A stretch of DNA of 64,000 nt from Acinetobacter calcoaceticus (GTDB lineage Bacteria; Pseudomonadota; Gammaproteobacteria; Pseudomonadales; Moraxellaceae), in NCBI RefSeq assembly GCF_004345325.1, contig NZ_SLVJ01000002.1:124001-188000 (forward strand), written 5' to 3'. The notes under the pieces are model-generated. The model saw only the letters and a list, made by a program, of their open reading frames with translations, searched no databases and was not told the origin of the DNA. The translations under genes and the position numbers were made by a program. Shown here one piece after another: positions 57,829 to 64,000 of this stretch. How positions within the stretch are numbered: position 1 is the stretch's first letter; each line of letters begins with the position of its first letter.

Positions 57829-58863
57829 ATGAGTAAAGAAATGAAATTTAAACTGATTGCAGCTTCGATTTTGATTGTGGTCTTGATCGTGGCTTATGTG
57901 TTATTCAATCGCCATGAAGCTGAAGCCAATAGTCAAAGTACCGATGATGCCTATGTTAAAGCCGATGCCACTTTGGTTGCGCCACAAATTGCAGCATTGA
58001 TCGAAGCGGTCAAAGTGGTTGATCATCAATTTGTGCAGGCGGGTGATCTCTTGCTGAGACTGGATCAGCGTGATTTACAGATCCAACTGCAAGATGCCGA
58101 AGCACATGTGCAGGCGAAAAAAGCCGCCATTATTGCGATTCAGGCACAAATTAAGCAACAGCAAAGTTTGGTGCAACAGGCCAAAGCCAATATTCAGATC
58201 GATCAGTCCAATTTAAAGTTGGCCAGTCAAGACTTACAACGCTTTAGTCGCTTGGCTGAAGATGGTTCTGGAACCTTACAAGCCAAACAACAAGCTGAGG
58301 CGCAGTATGGCACTCAGCAAGGTGTTGCAATTCGTAGTCAAGCCGCCTTAGAAACGGCCCAACAGCAGATCGAGGTACTACGGGCTGAAACCCTTAAAGT
58401 TGAGGCAGATCAGGCGATTGCTCAGGCCAGTGTCGATGCGGTGCGGTTAAAGCTGAGCTATGCCGAAGTGCTTGCGCCAATCAGTGGCTATATCGATCAG
58501 AAACAAGCACGTGTCGGTGGTTATAGCCAAGTGGGCAGTCCTTTACTTGCAATCGTGCCGTTAAACTCGATTTATATCGAAGCTAATTTTAGGGAAACGC
58601 AACTCGCGCAGATTCAGACCGGCCAAGTGGTTGAGATTCGCGTTGATGCTTTGCCCAGTTTGAGCTTTAAAGGGAAAGTGCAAAGTGTAGGGCCTGCCAG
58701 TGGTGCTAGTTTTTCACCAGTTGCTGCGGCGAATGCCACAGGTAACTTTACCAAGGTTGTGCAACGACTGCCGATTCGGATCGCATTGGACAGTAAGCAA
58801 GCCAACTTAGACAAACTTAGAGTTGGGATGTCGGTGAAACCTACGATTCAAATTGCACACTAA
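57829..58863 (+). CDS. HlyD-family membrane fusion protein, EmrA-like
   Basis: A 344-residue adaptor. The N-terminal membrane anchor (LIAASILIVVLIVAYVLF) is followed by the lipoyl half (STDDAYVKADATLVAPQIAA), a coiled-coil hairpin (residues about 90-190) and the C-terminal barrel (VQSVGPASGASFSPV). It links the MFS pump with the outer-membrane factor and completes the operon. Confidence 0.92.
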   Translation: MSKEMKFKLIAASILIVVLIVAYVLFNRHEAEANSQSTDDAYVKADATLVAPQIAALIEAVKVVDHQFVQAGDLLLRLDQRDLQIQLQDAEAHVQAKKAAIIAIQAQIKQQQSLVQQAKANIQIDQSNLKLASQDLQRFSRLAEDGSGTLQAKQQAEAQYGTQQGVAIRSQAALETAQQQIEVLRAETLKVEADQAIAQASVDAVRLKLSYAEVLAPISGYIDQKQARVGGYSQVGSPLLAIVPLNSIYIEANFRETQLAQIQTGQVVEIRVDALPSLSFKGKVQSVGPASGASFSPVAAANATGNFTKVVQRLPIRIALDSKQANLDKLRVGMSVKPTIQIAH

Positions 58864-58941
58864 GGTCGGCGTTTTAGATCCACTCCAGCCCTCCGTAAAA
58901 AGAGGGCAAGAAGGGGGGGAGCATAAATCGCAGGTAATAAA

Positions 58942-58973
58942 AAAAACCTGAGATTGTATAATCTCAGGTTTTT
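58942..58973. terminator. Bidirectional terminator between the efflux operon and tRNA-Glu
   Basis: AACCTGAGATT / AATCTCAGGTT with loop GTAT, flanked by A-runs and T-runs. It can end both the efflux operon and the tRNA transcript from the other strand. Confidence 0.88.
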
Positions 58974-58999
58974 GATGAGTTGTTTTAGCAACTCGAATT

Positions 59000-59075
59000 T
59001 GGCGACCCTACGGGGATTCGAACCCCGGTTACCGCCGTGAAAGGGCGATGTCCTAGGCCTCTAGACGATAGGGTC
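59000..59075 (-). tRNA. tRNA-Glu (UUC), copy 1
   Basis: A 76-base cloverleaf on the minus strand starts GACCCTATCGTC and ends GGGTCGCCA, with CCA encoded. The anticodon loop is CCTTTCACG with anticodon UUC. It is identical to copies 2 and 3. Confidence 0.96.
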
Positions 59076-59126
59076 TTATAGATTGAGGCAATCACTTCTG
59101 AAACTAAGCCATTTAACAGATTAAAT

Positions 59127-59202
59127 TGGCGACCCTACGGGGATTCGAACCCCGGTTACCGCCGTGAAAGGGCGATGTCCTAGGCCTCTAGACGATAGGG
59201 TC
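59127..59202 (-). tRNA. tRNA-Glu (UUC), copy 2
   Basis: Same 76-base sequence as copy 1, separated from it by 51 bases. The two probably share a transcript. Confidence 0.96.
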
Positions 59203-59336
59203 GTTTCAGAGGTGGACGTATCTTAGGGCGAATCTAAAACCCTGTCAAACAGTTTTGCTGAATAAATCCCGAATTTGCATTCGACTGGCTGAAATTAAAA
59301 CAATCGCAAGAAAATCAGTGCCAATGTGCTTAAAAA

Positions 59337-59659
59337 CTAGGCTTTTTGATAATAGTCCAAGATGGTTTGGATCACATCTGGGTGCTGTAGATAGCCAATG
59401 ATTTCATGCGGTGATTGGGCAAAGGTGTGAATGGCTTGATTGTGTATCGCAGGTTTAAAGTCAAATGGTGCTTGATTGAGCGGGTGGCTGGTCAGAAAAA
59501 CTTCAATCGCAAAAAAGTTAATCCAATCGCCCTGTAATGCACTCGGCAGGCTGATGGGTGGACGATATGATCGAGTAGCACTTGGTAGGCCAGTGGCGAG
59601 GCGAGGGTAATTAATCCTGAAACACGATATTGAGGGTTGAGTTGCAAAAAATATAGCAT
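59337..59659 (-). pseudogene. Decayed fragment of an alpha/beta hydrolase-like gene
   Basis: The minus strand encodes LYFLQLNPQYRVSGLITLAS in one frame, then PSALQGDWINFFAIEVFL through GYLQHPDVIQTILDYYQK and a stop in another, with a frame change near 59560. The nucleophile region and N-terminus are missing. The family call is tentative; the coding trace with a frameshift is what the sequence shows. Confidence 0.5.
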
Positions 59660-59702
59660 TGTGATTTAGTTACAGTTGATTTTCTATTTATAAAACAACA
59701 AA

Positions 59703-59726
59703 AAAGAGCGGCTATAGCCGCTCTTT
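59703..59726. terminator. Terminator after the amino-acid permease gene
   Basis: AAAGAGCGGC-TATA-GCCGCTCTTT, a perfect hairpin with T-run on the minus strand, 60 bases after the permease stop. Confidence 0.85.
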
Positions 59727-59786
59727 GGTTTCTGGTATCTCTGCTTTTTCGGTACTCACGAATAGACCGATAAAGCCTTAAGTAGA

Positions 59787-61205
59787 TTATTTTTGATCGC
59801 GATAGAATAGATAGTAACTGGCATAACACCCTGCGATAAACAACAGACAGCTGATAAAGCCCGGTAACATCTCTGGGTCTGCTGCCATACTCAGGCCGGT
59901 AATTAAACAGAACACGAAACCCAATATCGGCACGATGGGGTAGAACGGAGCCACAAATTTGAGGTCATGTTGAGTATGCCCATCTTTATACCAACGGCGG
60001 CGGAAGTTGTATTGAGATAAACAGATACTCATCCACACAATGACCATGGTGAATGCTGCAACACCCAAGAGGTTTTTAAAGATAAATTCAGCACCAAATT
60101 TCTCAGAGAGTAGGCCGGGTAAACTGCCCATCATGGTCACAATCAAAGCAATAATCGGTGTTCCTGATTTGCTCAGGGTAGAAAAGACCTTTGGAAGTTG
60201 TTTTTTGACAGATAGGGAATACATCATTCGAGATGCAGCATATAAGCCAGAGTTCGCAGCAGACAATAATGCGGTAATGATCACAAAGCGAATAATATCT
60301 TCAGCATAAGGAATACCGATATAGGCAAAGACCGTTACAAAGGGACTGTTACTGATTTCTTCACTGTGTAGGCCTGTGGCTTGATAGGGCAACAATGCAC
60401 TAATCACGATAATGGTACCGACAAAGAAGATCAACAGGCGCCAAATCGCGGCATTGATGGCTTTGGGTACGTTTTTCGCAGGATCTTGGGTTTCACCTGC
60501 TGCAACACCAATTAACTCAGTACCAGAGAAGGCGAAATTGACGATGAGCATGGTAGCAAAAATCGGGAAGATCCCTTGAGGGAACCAGCCTTGTGCGGTG
60601 AGATTGCTAAATAACGGTGCAGTTTCAGCGCCATCGAAAGACAATACGCCAAAGATGGCCAATAAACCCAATAAAATAAAGCTGATCACGGTGATGACTT
60701 TAATTAAAGCCAGCCAAAATTCAGATTCGGCAAATAATCGGGTCGAGCTGACATTGAGGATAAATACGATTGCGGCAAAGATAATGGTCCATAACCAGAC
60801 CGAAATATGAGGAAACCATTCTTGCATCAACATGGCAGCTGCAGTGAACTCGGTGCCGAGTGTGGCCGTCCAAGTCAGCCAATATAGCCATGTGATCATA
60901 TAGCCAGTGCCGGGACCAATAAACTGATGCGCATAGCTCCCAAAAGAACCAGAGACAGGAAATTGAACCGCCAGCTCGCCGAGACAGAGCATGACCATAT
61001 AAGCGATGAGGCCGCCGAGAATATAAGCGAGGATGGCACCAATTGGTCCGGTTTGGGCGATGACTTCACCGGAACCCAAAAATAAACCTGTTCCAATCGC
61101 GCCACCTAAAGACAACATTACCAAATGTCGACTGGTCATCGCGCGTTTTAAATGCGGTTGATGATCGGAGGGTGGAACTTCAGGTTGAGAATGAGAAGAT
61201 TGCAT
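59787..61205 (-). CDS. APC-superfamily amino-acid permease
   Basis: About 472 residues with 12 membrane segments. The AAT-family start RHLVMLSLGGAIGTGLFLGSG and the helix 3 region PVSGSFGSYAHQFIGPGTGYMITWLYW are visible. It imports an amino acid; which one cannot be read. ATG 61205 is preferred over TTG 61214. It lies between tRNA-Glu copies 2 and 3. Confidence 0.9.
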   Translation of the reverse strand: MQSSHSQPEVPPSDHQPHLKRAMTSRHLVMLSLGGAIGTGLFLGSGEVIAQTGPIGAILAYILGGLIAYMVMLCLGELAVQFPVSGSFGSYAHQFIGPGTGYMITWLYWLTWTATLGTEFTAAAMLMQEWFPHISVWLWTIIFAAIVFILNVSSTRLFAESEFWLALIKVITVISFILLGLLAIFGVLSFDGAETAPLFSNLTAQGWFPQGIFPIFATMLIVNFAFSGTELIGVAAGETQDPAKNVPKAINAAIWRLLIFFVGTIIVISALLPYQATGLHSEEISNSPFVTVFAYIGIPYAEDIIRFVIITALLSAANSGLYAASRMMYSLSVKKQLPKVFSTLSKSGTPIIALIVTMMGSLPGLLSEKFGAEFIFKNLLGVAAFTMVIVWMSICLSQYNFRRRWYKDGHTQHDLKFVAPFYPIVPILGFVFCLITGLSMAADPEMLPGFISCLLFIAGCYASYYLFYRDQK

Positions 61206-61302
61206 ATCGGACAAAGTTCAATTGGGCGAAGCCGCTTATTGTAGTCCAAAGCTGATTTTGTGCAATTCTTGAATGTAGCAAAAAGTAATAACTGCAGAGA
61301 GA

Positions 61303-61378
61303 TGGCGACCCTACGGGGATTCGAACCCCGGTTACCGCCGTGAAAGGGCGATGTCCTAGGCCTCTAGACGATAGGGTC
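61303..61378 (-). tRNA. tRNA-Glu (UUC), copy 3
   Basis: Same 76-base sequence as copies 1 and 2, about 100 bases upstream of the intact permease gene on the same strand. Confidence 0.96.
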
Positions 61379-61810
61379 GTTTAGAAGTGACGCCATAGTA
61401 GAGAGAATTAGTTTCTTTGTCAAAGAATTTTTGATCTTAAAGCAATAATTTATGAACATATGTTTAATTTATAAGTTTCATAGCTAATAAGTATTTATTG
61501 TGAAGTTATATATGCCTTATACACAGTGCATGTTTGCTGTGTGAGTTTGCGTCTGGATTAAAATATTAATAATAATTTGATTAATCACAGGTCGATTCGC
61601 GGATTTTAGCTAGAGTGACTGTTTGATTATTGATCGTTGTAGCCGAAATGATCAATTATAAAAGGATTAAAAAAAATCTTTTGAATGGGCAAAAAATCAT
61701 CGCTTGAATACAAATTTATGCGTAGAGAAACATAAAAAATATATTTTTAACAAATTAACTGTCATTGCATAGACTTATATTGTCCAGTATTTCACCGTTT
61801 AATAAACCAT
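61379..61810. other. Intergenic region between tRNA-Glu copy 3 and the permease remnant
   Basis: About 430 AT-rich bases. It should include the promoter for tRNA copy 3. No gene, repeat or strong terminator is recognised. Confidence 0.5.
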
Positions 61811-62293
61811 TTAGTTGCGGTGATAGAGTGTGTAGTAGCTGATATAACATGCCGCCATAAAGATCAAGCAGCCGATGAATCCAGCTAACATTTCAGGATC
61901 TGCGGCCATACTAATCGCTGTAACCCCACAGCAAATAAAGCCAGCAATCGGTAAAAATGGAAACCATGGGGTCTTAAGCTTCAGGTCAGCCAAGCTATGT
62001 CCATCTTTCAACCATTGCCGTCTGAAGTTAAATTGACTCCAACAAATACTCATCCACACGATCACCATGGTAAATGCCGCAACCCCAAGGAGATTTTTAA
62101 AGATCACATCCGCTTCGAAATACTCAGATAGCAATCCCGGCAGACCACCAATCATGGTGACTAAAATTGCAATCACGGGTGTGCCGGACTTGGTTAATTT
62201 GGAGAAGATCCTTGGCAATTGTTTCTGAATCGACAAGGCCCACATCATTCTTGATGCTGCATACAGGCCTGAGTTGGCGGTAGAGAGCAGTGT
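61811..62293 (-). pseudogene. C-terminal remnant of a second amino-acid permease
   Basis: About 160 codons closely match the end of the intact permease: ANSGLYAASRMMWALSIQKQLP, LLGVAAFTMVIVWMSICWSQ, and SMAADPEMLAGFIGCL. The first two thirds are missing. Homology stops near 62293, and the open frame continues to 62350 with unrelated residues. It is a deleted paralogue, not a recent copy, since many positions differ. Confidence 0.85.
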
Positions 62294-62499
62294 GGATTTG
62301 AAGGATGGGGCTGAGGCATGTTTGACTGAGCTGACATAACGTATGCTCAAAAATACCTAAAGCGCATAAGTCTAATAGAAATAACCGCATTTAACAAAAA
62401 ATGCCTGGTACCATTCGAAAAATAATACGTGAAAAAGGTTGTTTTTTGAGCATGTTGCGCTTATAAATGAAATTGCACTTAAGATGAGGCTAGGATTGG

Positions 62500-63129
62500 A
62501 TGTTTTTGCCAGCATGCTTTGAAGAAACAGATCCAGTTGTATTGCAAGATTTGATTCAACACTTTCCTTTAGGGACCTTGATCACACAAGCTGATGGGCT
62601 GTTACAAGCCAATCATCTGCCTTTTGAATTTGAAGTCGGTGAAGATGTCCGTTGCTTAAAAGCACATATTGCCAGAGCAAATCCATTGTTAACCCATTTA
62701 CACAGTGGGGCAGAGGTCTTGGTGGTGTTTCAAGCAGAACAGGCTTATATCTCACCGAATTGGTATACAGCGAAAGCACAACATCATCGTGAAGTCCCGA
62801 CTTGGAATTATCGGGTGGTGCATGTGCGTGGCAAAATTCAATGGATTGAGGATGAGCGATTTTTAAGAGGGCTATTGGCACGATTAACCCGGCAGCATGA
62901 ATCGACTCAGGCGATACCTTGGAAAATGTCAGATGCACCTGCGGATTATATTGCGGAAAATCTAAAACATATTATGGGTATTGAGATTCAGATTGAAAGC
63001 ATGATTGGGAATTTTAAGCTCAGTCAAAACAAAACCAATGTCGATCGGCATCAAGTGGCGACACAACTAGATCAATTGGGGCATCATCAGATGGCTGAAC
63101 AGGTTCGATTATGTATAGAGCAGGAGTAG
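62500..63129 (+). CDS. PaiB-like FMN-binding negative regulator family
   Basis: A 209-residue protein with the PaiB signatures FPLGTLITQADGLLQANHLPFEF, AHIARANPLLTHL, AYISPNWYTAK, VPTWNYRVVHVRG and IEIQIESMIGNFKLSQNK. Bacillus PaiB affects sporulation and protease genes; here the function is unknown. It is complete and lies between the permease remnant and tRNA copy 4, on the other strand. Confidence 0.88.
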   Translation: MFLPACFEETDPVVLQDLIQHFPLGTLITQADGLLQANHLPFEFEVGEDVRCLKAHIARANPLLTHLHSGAEVLVVFQAEQAYISPNWYTAKAQHHREVPTWNYRVVHVRGKIQWIEDERFLRGLLARLTRQHESTQAIPWKMSDAPADYIAENLKHIMGIEIQIESMIGNFKLSQNKTNVDRHQVATQLDQLGHHQMAEQVRLCIEQE

Positions 63130-63221
63130 ATAGACTTGCTTGTTGAAAGGCACATTGCGTGCTTTAACATTTTGCCAGTCGCTTTTTTCAAGTTATCCAA
63201 AGATGATCATGAAAAAAGAGA

Positions 63222-63297
63222 TGGCGACCCTACGGGGAGTCGAACCCCGGTTACCGCCGTGAAAGGGCGATGTCCTAGGCCTCTAGACGATAGGGTC
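63222..63297 (-). tRNA. tRNA-Glu (UUC), copy 4, T-loop variant
   Basis: Same as the other copies except one base in the T loop: plus-strand 63239 is G where the others have T, so the loop reads TTCGACT instead of TTCGAAT (position 59 by standard numbering). All stems and the CCA end remain intact, so it should fold. Confidence 0.94.
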
Positions 63298-63314
63298 AAG
63301 AAGTAGGTGGAATC

Positions 63315-63974
63315 TTAAGGATCCACCGACAGTGTGTCAAGTAGGTGAGGCGCGAGTTTGTTCAAAATATGACAGAACAGTTCAGCAGTCTTCTGCGTAT
63401 CGTACAGTGCAGAGTGTGCTTCTTTACCATCAAACTCGATACCCGCTTGTATACAAGACTTGGCCAATACGGTTTGTCCGAACATCACCGCACTCAAAGT
63501 CACGGTATCGAACACTGAAAAACTGTGAAATGGGTTCTGATTTTTACTCGCAGTACGCATCACCGCAGCACGTAAAAAACCCAAGTCAAAGTGTGCATTG
63601 TGTCCCACCAGTACCGCATGAGTACAGCCTTGCTGTTTACGCACCTCATTGACTGATTTGAAAATACGTTTTAATGCGCTTTTTTCATCTTCAGCCATGG
63701 CCATCCGCATCGGATTGGACGGATCTATACCGATAAAGTCCAGTGAGCGACGATCGAGATTGGCACCTGGGAACGGGTTGATATGCGCGTGGTAAGCATC
63801 TCCGGGAACAAATTGCCCTTCGGCGCCATAGATGATCGGAATACAGGCAATTTCTAAAAGTGCATCCGTGTCAGCATTAAAACCAGCTGTTTCAACATCA
63901 ACCACGACGGGTAAAAAACCTCGAAACCGTTGTCCGATCTGAGCTTGGATATCGCTTGTCACACTTTTCTCCAT
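63315..63974 (-). CDS. rnt: Ribonuclease T
   Basis: A 219-residue DEDDh exoribonuclease that trims tRNA and other stable RNA 3-prime ends. The motifs are VVVDVETAGFNADTDALLEIA, VLVGHNAHFDLGFL, and KEAHSALYDTQKTAELF. It lies just downstream of tRNA-Glu copy 4 in transcription-opposite order (the rnt stop is 17 bases from the tRNA 5-prime end). Confidence 0.95.
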   Translation of the reverse strand: MEKSVTSDIQAQIGQRFRGFLPVVVDVETAGFNADTDALLEIACIPIIYGAEGQFVPGDAYHAHINPFPGANLDRRSLDFIGIDPSNPMRMAMAEDEKSALKRIFKSVNEVRKQQGCTHAVLVGHNAHFDLGFLRAAVMRTASKNQNPFHSFSVFDTVTLSAVMFGQTVLAKSCIQAGIEFDGKEAHSALYDTQKTAELFCHILNKLAPHLLDTLSVDP

Positions 63975-64000
63975 GGAATGGTTTGGCCTGCATAGAGTGG

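Noticed and set aside
59000-63297. Genomic island integrated at the tRNA-Glu genes
   Set aside because: No integrase, no recombination-module gene and no long direct repeat other than the tRNA genes themselves; the content is a permease and its remnant.

Overview
The window looks like chromosomal DNA of an Acinetobacter species (Moraxellaceae, Gammaproteobacteria). The support is the moderate-to-low G+C, the full protocatechuate operon in the order pcaIJFBDKCHG next to a divergent pobR/pobA pair, the RNase HI-DnaQ fusion protein, and the general protein character. This is recognition from the sequence; no database search was run. Coding is dense on both strands and most genes are housekeeping. 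I see no prophage, IS element, CRISPR array, or toxin-antitoxin or anti-phage defence island.

Layout. 1-5.3 kb: the edge of an rsxB-like gene, gdhA, a META/DUF4377 lipoprotein, a DODA-type dioxygenase, rlmH and a secreted M28 peptidase. 5.3-9.3 kb: lon, a 5-formyl-THF cyclo-ligase gene and an SDR gene, all on the minus strand. 9.5-20.1 kb: the beta-ketoadipate pathway. PobA turns 4-hydroxybenzoate into protocatechuate; PcaHG, PcaB, PcaC, PcaD, PcaIJ and PcaF take it to succinyl-CoA and acetyl-CoA; PcaK imports substrate; one IclR regulator (PobR) sits between the two units. No pcaU-like gene is seen beside pcaI, although a perfect operator-like palindrome lies there. 20.3-30.4 kb: an exported amidohydrolase, a TonB-ExbB-ExbD-ExbD energiser with its own large TonB-dependent receptor, and a divergent exported M3 peptidase. 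Together they look like an uptake and processing module, probably for peptides or related compounds.

30.4-36.2 kb: the conserved zapA-6S RNA locus facing ygfB-pepP-ubiH-ubiI. The 6S RNA gene (ssrS) is recognised from its sequence and has a good promoter. The cyclo-ligase gene that often follows ssrS is instead near 8 kb. 36.4-40.6 kb: a SutA-like small acidic protein, then rsmI facing an lpoA-like gene, yraN, a dolP-like BON lipoprotein and an alpha/beta hydrolase. 40.7-43.1 kb: nudC and the rnhA-dnaQ fusion. 43.3-52.4 kb: a large LysM-rich MltD-type transglycosylase and a complete YejABEF peptide ABC importer, with a 4 x 14-bp tandem repeat between yejA and yejB. 52.5-58.9 kb: an Old Yellow Enzyme-family oxidoreductase and a tripartite efflux operon (outer-membrane factor, DHA2-type MFS, HlyD adaptor). 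A divergent TetR gene accompanies the operon, with a perfect palindrome overlapping the operon promoter.

59-64 kb: four tRNA-Glu(UUC) genes on the minus strand. They are interleaved with an intact amino-acid permease, a truncated second copy of that permease, a decayed hydrolase fragment and a paiB-like gene, and are followed by rnt (RNase T). The repeated tRNA plus permease pattern suggests past duplication and deletion between tRNA copies. This is the most rearranged part of the window. The points most worth following are the regulator-less pca operon, the TonB/M3 module, the tRNA-Glu/permease region, the SutA-like gene and the short LpoA-like protein.
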